Positions 8,912 to 18,763 of a stretch of DNA of 64,000 bases are shown piece by piece. Made by a program: the position numbers and the translations under genes. The stretch comes from JBBQVS01 sp964657325 (GTDB taxonomy: Bacteria > Chloroflexota > Ktedonobacteria > Ktedonobacterales > Ktedonobacteraceae), in assembly GCA_964657325.1 (NCBI GenBank), contig CAZZVE010000007.1, forward strand, positions 1 to 64,000. Direction: 5' to 3'. Each line of letters opens with the position of its first letter. The stretch's first letter is position 1. Under the pieces are notes generated by a model. The model made no database searches, was not told where the DNA came from, and worked only from the letters and a program-made list of their open reading frames with translations.

Positions 8912-10366
8912 TTAGACCTCTACAGAGGGTTTCTCTTCAATATTGACCACCTTCTTAGTCTTGAAGATTGGCCTTAGTGCAAGGTAGAGGACGATACTTA
9001 CCGCCCCACCCAAGAGATATCCTAAACTGGTGCTAGCGAAAATGCCTGTGGCAAGTGGTCCGCTGAAGAAGCTAGATGTAGTGAAGAGTAGGCCCACAAC
9101 CACGCCGATTACCCAGGCGATACAGGCGGGAATGTTGAACCCACCGTTATAATAGTAAGCACTTGTGCTGCCCAATGTGTACAGGCTCTTTGTGTCATAG
9201 CCACGACGCCAAATCATATCGACCAGGAATATTGCGGCCCAGACGGTCAGACCGTCGGCCAGCAACAGCAGAAAACTGGTGAGTGCACCTTGGAAGTCAT
9301 TGCGAATCAACAAAACATAGAGAGAGCCAATCACCATCAGGACACCGTCGATGAGTACTGCGTACTGACGTTTGATGCCGATACCAAGAGCCAGCAGATT
9401 GAGACCCGACGAATAGATATCGAGTGCGGCACCAGCCAGTAGACCACCGATAGCTGTCAACAGGTAAGGAATAGCCAGCCAGGACGGAAGTGCTTCACGG
9501 AGAGGAGCGAATGAGTCCGTTGCTGTCAATGTATCTGCCTTGAAGGAAGCAAGGAGGACACCAACAATCATCAGGAGATAGAGAGGTAGCGTTCCACCAA
9601 GCACAGTCCAGAAAGTGATTGCTCGTCCAGAACTCCTATGCGGAAGGTAGCGAGCGTAATCTGCGCCAGAATTGATCCAGCCGATGCCGGTTGCCGCCAT
9701 GATGATGACAAAAGCTGTTATCACGCCTGTATTCCAGGAGGCAGCAGGCTGATTGAAAAGCTTTTGCCAGTTGGTCTGAGGAATAATGAAGGCAATAATG
9801 ATAATCGTCAGTATGCCAAAGACCCAAGTTGCGGCACGCTGCAACCAGACAAGTGTGGCATGCCCCCAATAGCCGCAAGCAACCACTGCCGCAGACAGCA
9901 CAAGAATACTTACGACTGTCCATACAGGATTTGTTTGAATGTGTAGAACTTGCAAAAGTTCAAGTAACGCTTCTGTAGAGGCAATAACTAGAATAGTTTC
10001 CCAGCCAACCAGACTAATCCAACTTATTAGTGTCGGCCCAATGTTTCCTCGTGTTCCGAACACAGCCCGCGAAAGTGTCAGCATCGGTGCTCCGCCCCAG
10101 ACACCGGGGACGCTTAGAAGGCCAACGAAAAGAAATGATAATGCTGTTGCAATTAATCCGACTACTAAGCTCTGCCACAGGTTCAGTCCGTTTCCCGCCA
10201 GGTAGCTCGCGCCATAGACGACACCCAGAATACTGATATTACTAGCAAACCAGACCCAAAACAATTCAAATGGCTTCCCATGACGTTCCTGCTGATCAAT
10301 GGCGTCGATGCCATGCATTTCAACGGACCCGACCTGATCGCTCTCAGGTTGTTGCACTCTACTCAT
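8912..10366 (-). CDS. NCS1-family nucleobase/allantoin permease
   Basis: A 484-residue integral membrane protein with about 12 transmembrane helices. The family signature is near the N-terminus (FWVWFASNISILGVVYGASY) and further conserved stretches follow (GVWGGAPMLTLSRAVFGTRG, and WINSGADYARYLP as the helix 6 substrate/cation motif). NCS1 proteins import purines, cytosine, allantoin, hydantoins or thiamine precursors with H+ or Na+. The length is normal for the family. No catabolic gene sits beside it, so the substrate cannot be inferred from context. Confidence 0.85.
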   Translation of the reverse strand: MSRVQQPESDQVGSVEMHGIDAIDQQERHGKPFELFWVWFASNISILGVVYGASYLAGNGLNLWQSLVVGLIATALSFLFVGLLSVPGVWGGAPMLTLSRAVFGTRGNIGPTLISWISLVGWETILVIASTEALLELLQVLHIQTNPVWTVVSILVLSAAVVACGYWGHATLVWLQRAATWVFGILTIIIIAFIIPQTNWQKLFNQPAASWNTGVITAFVIIMAATGIGWINSGADYARYLPHRSSGRAITFWTVLGGTLPLYLLMIVGVLLASFKADTLTATDSFAPLREALPSWLAIPYLLTAIGGLLAGAALDIYSSGLNLLALGIGIKRQYAVLIDGVLMVIGSLYVLLIRNDFQGALTSFLLLLADGLTVWAAIFLVDMIWRRGYDTKSLYTLGSTSAYYYNGGFNIPACIAWVIGVVVGLLFTTSSFFSGPLATGIFASTSLGYLLGGAVSIVLYLALRPIFKTKKVVNIEEKPSVEV

Positions 10367-10479
10367 AACCGTTTATCCTTTGTATTATGGCTGAATCTCT
10401 TTTATTAAGTATACAAACGGATAGACAGTGAAGTCAATTTACTGCCAAGTCGAATTCTCTGTTCTCTATTCCTCATGTG

Positions 10480-11817
10480 TTAGGCTATGTAATTGCGTAC
10501 TCCAAGTAGTTGTTGAAAATTCTCTTCAGCTTTGTGCGAGTCAATGAGTTCTTCCACAACCGAGATGGCACTTCTTATCTGTTCTATCAGCCCTTCATCC
10601 TGAGACGTAGGAATTTTGTGACCTGCAACAAGCAAAAGAGCCGCGTTAGCAATGAGAAAATCTCGCTTAGGCCCTGTTTCTACTCCTGAAACTATGCGCC
10701 AAAAGTCTTCATTCGTAGCAACCAAATCTTCCACTTCCTGAATATCGTTGAGATTAGCCCTGGCAAAGCCTAAATCTTCAGGTGAGCATTCGGTGATACG
10801 AATGCTGTCCGCTTCTACCTGAATAATGAGGTTGTTGGGAGTGTCAGGAGTAGAGACACTGGATGCGTTCGCCAGTTCATCAATAGTGTCGTAGTTATGA
10901 ACAATAATACCTGTGCTATTCAAATGAAGGTAAAGTGAAAGGACATAGGGAATCATGTCGATGTGGCATACACCAGTAGAATGATGAAGAGGATGAAGTA
11001 CTTGAGCATTGGGCGATACGATCTTAAAGATGTCCAAAGGTATACTTGTATTACGTACCGCATCTTGCCATCCTGATGCTCCTATTGCACACTTTTCTTC
11101 AAGAAGGCTTTTTGCTTGATACCACAGTTGCCCTCTTGCCGCTTTTAATGCATCAGAATAAGGGAAGTCAAGCGCGGAAAGAGGAACAAACGCAAACCCA
11201 TAATGGAGAAGTTCGTCATTGATTTGTTCGATACTCAAGTTATGGGTGGTATAACCGAATTCTTTCATCACCTGAGCACTCCCATGATAGGAAGTAACGT
11301 TAGTTGTTCCAGTTTTACATATTTTTAAGAGTGGTGCTACGATAATCGCGGCGGCAGTACTTGCGTGAATAGTTTTGCAGAAATCTCCTCCACTTCCAAA
11401 GACGTGATCGTGCGGAAGAAGGTTCTGTAGTTGATGATTGCCTTGTCGCAGAAATCGGTCAACATGCTGTCGTAGGTGATCTGCCAACACATTGACTTGC
11501 CTGAAACCAATTCGTCCATTTCCCGGTGCCAAAACATACAATGTCTCAACAAGTTCATCGACCTGCGTATGCGGATCGATGCACTTGTTAAAGAGCGCTA
11601 TCAGTGTTGTATCATTCATGAGCTGTTGTTGTTCTTCGTTTGCTAGGAACCTCATGAATGCATGTTCCAACACAGGACCGAAAGTTGGTGCTAGACGCTG
11701 TAACAGTGCTTGTTTTTGCTGAATTGAAGCTTCTGAAAAAAGGACTTGTAGGTCTTGTTTAAGAATCACTGACGTATGCCGACTATCAGCCGTCAGTGTG
11801 TGACTACTACTTTTCAT
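10480..11817 (-). CDS. Divergent TrpD-like (anthranilate phosphoribosyltransferase fold) protein
   Basis: A 445-residue protein, longer than TrpD (about 340). Its central part aligns by eye with TrpD: HVFGSGGDFCKTIHASTAAA matches the GTGGDG...FNISTAAAF PRPP-binding region, KTGTTNVTSYHGSAQVMKEFG matches KHGNRSVSSKSGSADVLEALG, and GPKRDFLIANAALLLVAG matches the C-terminal GP-RD-NAA motif. Several catalytic positions differ (KHGN becomes KTGT; N of NIST becomes H), so enzyme activity is doubtful; TrpD2/YbiB relatives bind nucleic acids instead. No tryptophan genes are nearby. It lies 67 bp downstream of the sigma-like factor on the same strand, suggesting co-expression. Confidence 0.6.
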   Translation of the reverse strand: MKSSSHTLTADSRHTSVILKQDLQVLFSEASIQQKQALLQRLAPTFGPVLEHAFMRFLANEEQQQLMNDTTLIALFNKCIDPHTQVDELVETLYVLAPGNGRIGFRQVNVLADHLRQHVDRFLRQGNHQLQNLLPHDHVFGSGGDFCKTIHASTAAAIIVAPLLKICKTGTTNVTSYHGSAQVMKEFGYTTHNLSIEQINDELLHYGFAFVPLSALDFPYSDALKAARGQLWYQAKSLLEEKCAIGASGWQDAVRNTSIPLDIFKIVSPNAQVLHPLHHSTGVCHIDMIPYVLSLYLHLNSTGIIVHNYDTIDELANASSVSTPDTPNNLIIQVEADSIRITECSPEDLGFARANLNDIQEVEDLVATNEDFWRIVSGVETGPKRDFLIANAALLLVAGHKIPTSQDEGLIEQIRSAISVVEELIDSHKAEENFQQLLGVRNYIA

Positions 11818-11884
11818 ACAAATACTGCCTTACTGATGACTTTATTGAGTAATAGGCCAAGACTATCATCTCTCTTGAGGAAAG

Positions 11885-12535
11885 TCAAGAAACAACGCTA
11901 TCTAGCATTGGACGGAGCTTTTTTCTAGCGGCTGATACGGAAGAACGCATACTTTGTAACGCTTGCCCTTCTTCCGGCCACTCTACAACGTCCATATCCA
12001 TATTATAGATTTTGCACATAGTCACCCATGCGAGTAGATCATCAACTTTGTCTTTAAGCGCACAAAGCATCGCTTGTCTTTGACGAGTAGGCAGAGTAGA
12101 GATGGCATGCACAGCTTCTTGTGTATAGAACTGCTCTGTTTCTTGTTGCTCGATCTCACGTAGCGGGTCCTGCGTTGCTGTGGATTGGAACAGTACCTCA
12201 CATGAATAAAGTTCCCCTTCTTCGTCCGTTGGTAAAGAAGTGGTTGGCTTTGACTGACGTATCATTGTTATAGACTCATTATGTACGACACGCCTAATAT
12301 AAGCTTTGGGATTGGAGATGGTTGTCTTTTGTTGCCCTTGCCAGATTTTAATACGAGTTTGTTGCGCGAGATCGTCTATCTCCATATTCAGTGTGTCTGG
12401 GTGAAGCATACTACGCTTACGATTGACGTGGTTTCGCGCCTGAGAACAGATGTAGAGGTCATACTCTTCGAGCAATTCGTTTGTGTCCAAATCAGATGTC
12501 TGCGAAAAAGAAGTGGATAAAGAAGATTGTTGCAT
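11885..12535 (-). CDS. Sigma-70/ECF-like RNA polymerase sigma factor
   Basis: A 216-residue protein. DDLAQQTRIKIWQG (about 53-66) corresponds to sigma region 2.2/2.3 and NPKAYIRRVVHNESITMIRQ to region 2.4. After an acidic linker, STLPTRQRQAMLCAL and the closing RSSVSAARKKLRPML are the region-4 helices. It is an extracytoplasmic-function-type factor without recognisable anti-sigma neighbour. Divergent from the WD40 STAND gene; a 20-bp palindrome lies between the two. Partner or target: possibly the downstream TrpD-like gene. Confidence 0.7.
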   Translation of the reverse strand: MQQSSLSTSFSQTSDLDTNELLEEYDLYICSQARNHVNRKRSMLHPDTLNMEIDDLAQQTRIKIWQGQQKTTISNPKAYIRRVVHNESITMIRQSKPTTSLPTDEEGELYSCEVLFQSTATQDPLREIEQQETEQFYTQEAVHAISTLPTRQRQAMLCALKDKVDDLLAWVTMCKIYNMDMDVVEWPEEGQALQSMRSSVSAARKKLRPMLDSVVS

Positions 12536-12607
12536 AGTTCTCTCCGCTGCTTTGCTTAGGGTTACTGCCCTCTTAGTCTTTTGTCTTGCCTCGTTCTACT
12601 CATCGGC

Positions 12608-12653
12608 TATTGTTGTTATCAGAAAACTATTTTGTTTTCTGATAACAACAATA
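12608..12653. promoter_or_regulatory. 20-bp perfect palindrome in a divergent promoter region
   Basis: Arms 12608-12627 and 12634-12653 pair perfectly (core TGTTGTTATCAGAAAAC) around a 6-nt AT loop. It lies between the divergent sigma-factor and STAND genes, 84 bp before the STAND start. An operator for the STAND protein's own N-terminal HTH domain is possible; an attenuator hairpin is the alternative. Confidence 0.6.
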
Positions 12654-12736
12654 TAACATGGATTGTTTTGTTTTACAAGTGCTTCTGGAAAATTTGGGCG
12701 TTTTGTTTTATACTATGTATAATTGGAGGGAACGCT

Positions 12737-15700
12737 ATGGGCCGAAAAGAAAAAATAGTTTCGCTAGAGAACAATAATCAGTACTCAATAGGAGCGAGAA
12801 TGCGTCTCGCGCGTATTGAGAAAGGTTTCAGATTGACCGACATGTCGGAGGCAATAGGGTATACCAAGAGCCGTCTATCGACTGTAGAGAATGGTTATGG
12901 CAACCCATCGCAAGAGCTTATACAGGCATATGAGCAACAATTGGGACTAGAGTCAGGAGTATTAACGCGAGCACAAGACGGCATCCCTCCGTACATACCT
13001 GGGCGTCGCCACTCAGCTTTACCTGTGCGTATATCAAGTATAGAAACAAAACAGGAACGAAGTTCTCCACCCGCAACGCGTTACTATCTGAAGGATGCTC
13101 CACCGAAAGAGGTCTTTTACGGACGTGAACAAGAACTGGCAGTACTCGAGCATTGGATACAAGCAGAGCGTGCTCGTGTTGTCATGCTCCTGGGAATAGG
13201 AGGTATAGGCAAAACAACGCTCGCCAGTATCATAACCGAGCGCGTAAAAGAACAATTCACCTATGTTTTCTGGTACACCTTACAAAACGCGCCCTTGCTT
13301 GAAGAGGTACTCAGGGAATGTCTTCAATTTCTTTCTGGTCAAACGCAGACGGTCGTGGATTCATCTGAAGATACCGATGAACAGATGAAGCAACTCGCGA
13401 AATATTTGCAACAGTATCGTTGTCTTATCGTACTCGACAATGTTGAGACGATTCTGGAAAGTAGCCAGAATGTGGGACAATATCGTGCTGGTTACGAAGG
13501 TTACGGTAAACTTATAACTATTATGGGAGAAAGCACACATCAAAGTTGCCTTCTGCTCACGAGCCGCGAACTTCCTTCAGAAGTGGTACATACAGAGGGA
13601 AACTCTGTAAAGGTTTTACCTCTGACTGGAGTAGGGCTGGAAGAAGGACGACGACTATTACATGGGAAAGATCTGCTTGGCTCGAATGAGGTCTGTGACG
13701 AACTAACTATAACCTATGGCGGTAATCCACTCGCGTTGAAACTTGTCGCTGCACCAATTCGGGAACTTTTCGGTGGTGAAATAGCAGAATTTTTGGCTGA
13801 AAGAGGAACCGTTGTTGGCGATATTTATGCTCTAATTGATACGCAATTTCATCGTTTATCAGCACAAGAGAGAGAAATTATCTACTGGTTCGCTTTAGCC
13901 TGTGAGCCTATTTCCTTTAATGATGTGCTAAAAAAGATTGTACGTCCAGTTCCCAAACGTGACCTTCTGAATGCGTTAGACTCGCTGCGCAGGCGATCTA
14001 TGATTGAAAATAGTAGTGGTACGTACTTTACTTTACAACCTGTGATTATGGAGTACGTGACTGAGGAATTCGTTGCCCGTGTTTGTAAGGAGATTGAACA
14101 TGAGCAATTCGCGCTCTTATTAAGCCACACGCTCATTAGAGCAGAGGCAAAAGATTATATCAGGAACAACCAGACACGACTCTTTCTTGAAGCGATCATT
14201 CGTCAATTGCTTAGCACACTTGGAAAGGTTGAGTGTGAGGCAAAGCTTAAAAGTATGTTGGCAATCCTCAAAGAAACACGTCCTGATACACCAGAATATG
14301 CAGCTGGAAACCTGCTTAACCTGTTGGTACAGTTAAAGGTTGATCTCACAGATTATGATTTTTCTCATCTCGCGGTCTGGAACGGCTATTTGCAGGATGT
14401 CAATTTACATAAAGTGAATTTTTCGTATTCCGAGCTGAAACAAACAGTTTTTAGTGACACCTTTGGGAGTGTACTATCCGTTGCATTAAGTCCAGATGGT
14501 ACACTACTGGCTGCGGGAACAGCCAATGGTGAGGTTCGACTGTGGGACGTGCAAAGTGGTGTCCCCCTCGGTATTTGTCAAGGACATACTGACTGGGTAC
14601 GCTCAGTCACATTTAGCCCTGACGGTAGCAGCGTGCTAAGCGGGAGTGATGATCAAAGTATCCGTTTATGGGATGTGAAAACGACGCAGTGTCTGAAAAT
14701 TTTTTATGGACACACGAATAGAGTACGTTCGGTTGCCTTCGCTCCAAATGGTACACTTGCTGCAAGCGGCGGAGACGACCATACAGTGCGCGTATGGGAT
14801 ATAAGAACGGCAGAATGTCTACATACGTTAGAAGGACACACAAGTCGCGTTTGGTCTGTGGCCTTTGGTTGCGAGAATGATGTTGTCATCAGTGGTAGTC
14901 ATGACGGAGCAATGAAGTTATGGAATGTGCAAGAGGGTGTATGTATAAAGACATTCCTGGGACACAAAGACGCTATCTGTTCTGTTGCCTTTAGTGCGGA
15001 CGGAAAATATCTAGCGAGTGGTGGTGATGATCAGATCGTTTATCTCTGGGATAGAGAGAAAGACGCACCAATTCAACTGCTACGTGGGCATACCAGCCGT
15101 ATCTGGTCCGTGACGTTTAGCCTTGATGGAAACCTTCTTGCGAGTGGTAGTGATGATCAAACGATTCGATTGTGGGATGTGTATAGTGGAGAAACGCTCA
15201 CAACACTGCGCGGACATACTAACCGCGTCTGGTCAGTAGCATTTCATCCTATGAGTAATATACTGGTGAGTGGTAGTGACGACCAAAGTATTCGTATGTG
15301 GAATACTGATGATGGACAATGCGTAAAGACCATTCAGGGGCATAGTAGCCGCATCCGTTCTATTGCTTTTAGTCCGGATGGGAACACGCTGATCAGTGGT
15401 AGTGATGATAGAACGGTACGGCTCTGGCAAGTTGAGACGGGACAATGCCTAAAAATATTGCAGGGACATAGCACATGGATTTATTCAGTCGCGTTTAGTC
15501 CGACAGGAGCAATACTCGCGAGTGGTAGCGATGATCAAACGATTCGATTGTGGGATGTCAAAACAGGATATTGCTTGAGAACATTGGGCGGACATACCAA
15601 CTGGGTCCGTTCTATCGCCTTTAGTCCTGATGGAACACTGCTAGTGAGTGGTAGTGACGATCAGACGATACGACTTTGGCAAGTCAGCACTGGCCTTTGT

Positions 15701-16321
15701 CTTGGTATTCTGCAAAAGGATTGTAGCCGCATCTGGTCGGTTGCCTTTAGCCCCGATGGAAAGACGATTGCTTGTGGTGGTGAAGACAAAATAGTGCGTC
15801 TCTGGCAACTGAACGAAGACTCCAGTCTGCGTTTATTAAATGACCATTCAGGTAGAGTGCGTTCAGTCGCCTTTAGTCCCGATGGGCATTTTCTTGCCAG
15901 TAGTAGCGATGATCGCACGATTCGCTTATGGAAAGTGAGTACTGGTCGTTGTGTGAGTGTTCTTAGAGGCCATATGAGTTGGATCTGGTCGGTAGCGTTC
16001 AGTTCCGACGGTAAGTCGCTTGTGAGTGGTGGCGATGATCAGAGTGTGCGTCTCTGGGAACTGGATACACAACAACAACTCTGGGCAGGATATGAGCATA
16101 GTAAGAGAGTCTACTCAGTTGCTTTTCGTCCAGATGCTTCACTTGTTGCCAGTGGTAGCTATGATGGAACAATCAAACTATGGGATGTAGCTTCAGGCAC
16201 ATGTGTACGAACACTTCGTAGAGAGCGCCCATATGAGCAAATGAACATTACCGGCGTGACTGGTCTCTCATCTGCACAAAAAGTTATGCTTCGCACACTG
16301 GGCGCGATAGAGGATGAGTAG
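12737..16321 (+). CDS. XRE-HTH / NB-ARC STAND ATPase with 14 WD40 repeats
   Basis: A 1194-residue signal-transduction ATPase. Residues about 15-75 are an XRE helix-turn-helix (IGARMRLARIEKGFRLTDMS). Residues about 125-430 are NB-ARC, with P-loop GIGGIGKTTLA, Walker B CLIVLDNVETI, sensor LLTSRELP and GNPLALKLVA (GLPL motif). A winged-helix/helical region follows. Residues about 580-1165 are 14 WD40 blades of the form GH...VxSVAFSPDG...SGSDDQTIRLWDV, enough for two seven-bladed propellers. The WD40 part would sense a ligand or protein and the NTPase would oligomerise. The ATG at 12737 is chosen because GGAGGG lies 6 bp upstream. Such proteins are frequent in Ktedonobacteria and cyanobacteria; some STAND proteins are antiphage sensors, but no effector domain or defence neighbour is seen. 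Confidence 0.9.
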   Translation: MGRKEKIVSLENNNQYSIGARMRLARIEKGFRLTDMSEAIGYTKSRLSTVENGYGNPSQELIQAYEQQLGLESGVLTRAQDGIPPYIPGRRHSALPVRISSIETKQERSSPPATRYYLKDAPPKEVFYGREQELAVLEHWIQAERARVVMLLGIGGIGKTTLASIITERVKEQFTYVFWYTLQNAPLLEEVLRECLQFLSGQTQTVVDSSEDTDEQMKQLAKYLQQYRCLIVLDNVETILESSQNVGQYRAGYEGYGKLITIMGESTHQSCLLLTSRELPSEVVHTEGNSVKVLPLTGVGLEEGRRLLHGKDLLGSNEVCDELTITYGGNPLALKLVAAPIRELFGGEIAEFLAERGTVVGDIYALIDTQFHRLSAQEREIIYWFALACEPISFNDVLKKIVRPVPKRDLLNALDSLRRRSMIENSSGTYFTLQPVIMEYVTEEFVARVCKEIEHEQFALLLSHTLIRAEAKDYIRNNQTRLFLEAIIRQLLSTLGKVECEAKLKSMLAILKETRPDTPEYAAGNLLNLLVQLKVDLTDYDFSHLAVWNGYLQDVNLHKVNFSYSELKQTVFSDTFGSVLSVALSPDGTLLAAGTANGEVRLWDVQSGVPLGICQGHTDWVRSVTFSPDGSSVLSGSDDQSIRLWDVKTTQCLKIFYGHTNRVRSVAFAPNGTLAASGGDDHTVRVWDIRTAECLHTLEGHTSRVWSVAFGCENDVVISGSHDGAMKLWNVQEGVCIKTFLGHKDAICSVAFSADGKYLASGGDDQIVYLWDREKDAPIQLLRGHTSRIWSVTFSLDGNLLASGSDDQTIRLWDVYSGETLTTLRGHTNRVWSVAFHPMSNILVSGSDDQSIRMWNTDDGQCVKTIQGHSSRIRSIAFSPDGNTLISGSDDRTVRLWQVETGQCLKILQGHSTWIYSVAFSPTGAILASGSDDQTIRLWDVKTGYCLRTLGGHTNWVRSIAFSPDGTLLVSGSDDQTIRLWQVSTGLCLGILQKDCSRIWSVAFSPDGKTIACGGEDKIVRLWQLNEDSSLRLLNDHSGRVRSVAFSPDGHFLASSSDDRTIRLWKVSTGRCVSVLRGHMSWIWSVAFSSDGKSLVSGGDDQSVRLWELDTQQQLWAGYEHSKRVYSVAFRPDASLVASGSYDGTIKLWDVASGTCVRTLRRERPYEQMNITGVTGLSSAQKVMLRTLGAIEDE

Positions 16322-16393
16322 TTGTACTCATATTGTTCTATAATATAGCTAAATCTTTTTTATAGAGCGATGATTGTCAATGGAGGTAGTAAC

Positions 16394-17413
16394 GTGGAGC
16401 AACCTGAGAATAAACAGATTCCTTGGCACGAACGGCAATGGCAGATCGGGACAGTCGTAGGATTACGTGCCCCAGGCAAAGCCACAGGCTTCATTGAACA
16501 TGGTAGTAGTGCTGATGGTACTTCTTTGCAAAGTGCTGTCCATGTTTTTGTCGGCGCGCAGGAAGGGCCTGTGCTATACGTCCAGGCAGCGGTCCACGGA
16601 GATGAGGTGAACGGAGTGGAAGTACTACGCCGCTTGGTTACGGAACTTGATCCCACCTCTATAAGTGGCGCATTGATTGTTGTTCCTGTAACAAATGGGC
16701 CAGGCTTCATCCAACATCGGCGCCGCAATTTTTTCGATGAGGAGGACATGAATCGTGTCTGGCCGGGCAAGGAGAGTGGCTTAATGAGCCAACAAATAGC
16801 CTTCCATCTCTATGAACAAGCAATTCGCCATGCTAACTACGTCGTCGATCTGCATACTGCCAGCAGTAACACATTGTTGCACGTCGTCTATGGGCAGGGA
16901 GATGAGAAGAGCCGTAAGCTGGCAGAGGTGTTCGGGTTAGAGATTCTGTTGGAGGAAGCCATTGATGAGAACCTGAGACGTTCGCGCTTTACTGGTAAGC
17001 TACGCAATGTTCTCACCGAACGCGGAGTGCCTGCCATCACTCCTGAATTAGGAGGCGTGAATTGCCTGGAAGAAGAGCATATTGTGCTTGGTGTACGTGG
17101 TATGACCAACGTTTTGAAACACATAGGTATGCTCAATGGCGAGATTGCCCCACCTGAGCGACCTCAAATTACTCTGCGTGGTTCGCACCTCGATGAAGTG
17201 TGGGCGCAGCAGGGAGGCATCTGGATTGCTCAAGTGAAGGCAGGTGAACGAGTGCAACAAGGTCAACGCCTGGGCTATCTCTATTCAGTACGCACGTTTG
17301 AAATTGTGGAACAGGTTACTGCTCCTTATAATGGTTATATTCTTGGGTTAACAGACATACCCGTCATAAATACTGGTGATGCCCTGGTTAACATTTGCCG
17401 TCTTGATGAGTGA
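16394..17413 (+). CDS. Succinylglutamate desuccinylase/aspartoacylase-family hydrolase
   Basis: A 339-residue zinc hydrolase of the M14-like AstE/AspA family. Metal ligands are visible in VHGDEVNGVEVLRRL (H and E of HxxE) and DLHTASSN (third ligand His); TPELGG carries the presumed general-base Glu region. A C-terminal biotinyl-like beta domain (about 260-335) is typical. It would deacylate an N-acyl amino acid or similar amide; substrate unknown. GTG at 16394 is preferred because TGGAGGT lies 6 bp before it; an in-frame ATG at 16370 has none. It converges with the amidohydrolase gene, leaving only 11 bp between stops. Confidence 0.85.
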   Translation: MEQPENKQIPWHERQWQIGTVVGLRAPGKATGFIEHGSSADGTSLQSAVHVFVGAQEGPVLYVQAAVHGDEVNGVEVLRRLVTELDPTSISGALIVVPVTNGPGFIQHRRRNFFDEEDMNRVWPGKESGLMSQQIAFHLYEQAIRHANYVVDLHTASSNTLLHVVYGQGDEKSRKLAEVFGLEILLEEAIDENLRRSRFTGKLRNVLTERGVPAITPELGGVNCLEEEHIVLGVRGMTNVLKHIGMLNGEIAPPERPQITLRGSHLDEVWAQQGGIWIAQVKAGERVQQGQRLGYLYSVRTFEIVEQVTAPYNGYILGLTDIPVINTGDALVNICRLDE

Positions 17414-17424
17414 GAAGCGTTTCG

Positions 17425-18693
17425 TTAGAAACTTGCCGCCATAGGCAGTGTTGTCTCCGTAAGATTTTTTACAACTTCACCACCTTTCAGCACCAGTTTT
17501 ACGTTCGCTGGATTGACGAGCGTTTGGATGTCCTGATGGACTTGCCCATCAACTAGGATAACATCAGCTACTTTGCCAGCTTCAAGCGTTCCAAGTTGCT
17601 TATCAAGATGTAAGAGGCGTGCCGCGCTTTGTGTACTAGCGGTGATAGCTTGTAGTGGAGTCATGCCATTTTCAACCATCAATTGTAATTCTCGCGCGTT
17701 TTCTCCATGTGCGCCTACCCCCGCGTCCGTTCCCATGGCAATCGAAATGCCCGCATCTACAGCGCGGCGAAAGCTTTGCTTATGAGCATCCATAACTGCA
17801 TAGGATTTCTCCACCATGAAGGGTGAGATAATATCAGGATGTACTTGTGCAAATTCGGCTACCCAAATGGGAGCAATGAGCGTTGGAACAAGATAGGCAT
17901 TCTTCTCACGCATGAGCTCGATTGCCTCATCGTCAAGATAGATGCCATGTTCGATGGAGGCAACTCCTGCGCGCAAAGCATTTTTGATTCCTTGAGTCCC
18001 TTGCGCATGGGCCATGCAACGCTTCCCCTGAGCGGCAGCTTCATAGACGGCGATTGATATCTCCTCCACCGTCAATTGTGAAGAAGTGGGAGCATCAGCT
18101 GTAGAAAGAACGCCGCCAGTGGTTGCCAACTTGATCCAATCAGCACCAGCTCGTAGAATCTCGCGTGTTTTCTGACGTACCTGCTCTGCGCCATCTGCAA
18201 CTCCTGCGGGAAGATCGGGCAGCTTCAAGCCAAAGAAACCGAGGTCAAGGCAACATGGATAGTAATCGTCTCCGTGGCCTCCAGTTTGCGAGATCAAGGA
18301 GACCGCCACTTGCATACGCGGACCGGCAATAATGCCGCGCTCCACCGCCATTTTGACACCCGCAGGTGTACCTCCCGCGTCGCGTACCGTTGTGAAGCCT
18401 GCGTGAAGTGTCGCGCGCAGACGAGGGATAGCCTGAAAGAGACTGAGTGAAGGCGGAGTATTCAGCGAACGAACAAGGTCAGGATATTCTATCATCATGT
18501 GAACATGCGTATCGATCAGCCCTGGTAACACACTTGCACCCTGCGCATCAAGGACTGTGGCATCTCGCGGAATGTGTACATTGCTCTTTTCTCCGACAGC
18601 ACTAATGTGCTCACCATCAATCAAAATCGTACCATTCTCATATGGATCATGTTCGGTCCCATCAATAATTGTTGCATTTGTAATTGCTAGCAT
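17425..18693 (-). CDS. Metal-dependent amidohydrolase (imidazolonepropionase/prolidase-like)
   Basis: A 422-residue TIM-barrel amidohydrolase. Metal motifs are GLIDTHVHMMIE (HxH), WIKLATTGGV (candidate carboxylated Lys), MAHAQGTQGI and SIEHGIYLDD (two His) and IAMGTDAGVGAHG (catalytic Asp). N- and C-terminal strands form the usual beta-sandwich (LAITNATIIDGTE, KVADVILVDG). The architecture is that of the Xaa-Pro dipeptidase/imidazolonepropionase-like group, which hydrolyses cyclic amides or dipeptides; the substrate is not predictable. Cytosolic, no signal peptide. Convergent with the aspartoacylase-family gene. Confidence 0.85.
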   Translation of the reverse strand: MLAITNATIIDGTEHDPYENGTILIDGEHISAVGEKSNVHIPRDATVLDAQGASVLPGLIDTHVHMMIEYPDLVRSLNTPPSLSLFQAIPRLRATLHAGFTTVRDAGGTPAGVKMAVERGIIAGPRMQVAVSLISQTGGHGDDYYPCCLDLGFFGLKLPDLPAGVADGAEQVRQKTREILRAGADWIKLATTGGVLSTADAPTSSQLTVEEISIAVYEAAAQGKRCMAHAQGTQGIKNALRAGVASIEHGIYLDDEAIELMREKNAYLVPTLIAPIWVAEFAQVHPDIISPFMVEKSYAVMDAHKQSFRRAVDAGISIAMGTDAGVGAHGENARELQLMVENGMTPLQAITASTQSAARLLHLDKQLGTLEAGKVADVILVDGQVHQDIQTLVNPANVKLVLKGGEVVKNLTETTLPMAASF

Positions 18694-18763
18694 AGGTTTC
18701 CTTTTCGTCTAGTTAAGTAGCAGTTTTCTCATCTCTGAAAAAGCTGCTACTTGACTGCGAACG

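Noticed and set aside
10480..11817. Calling this a genuine anthranilate phosphoribosyltransferase (trpD)
   Set aside because: Key motif residues differ and no tryptophan genes are near, so only the fold is claimed.
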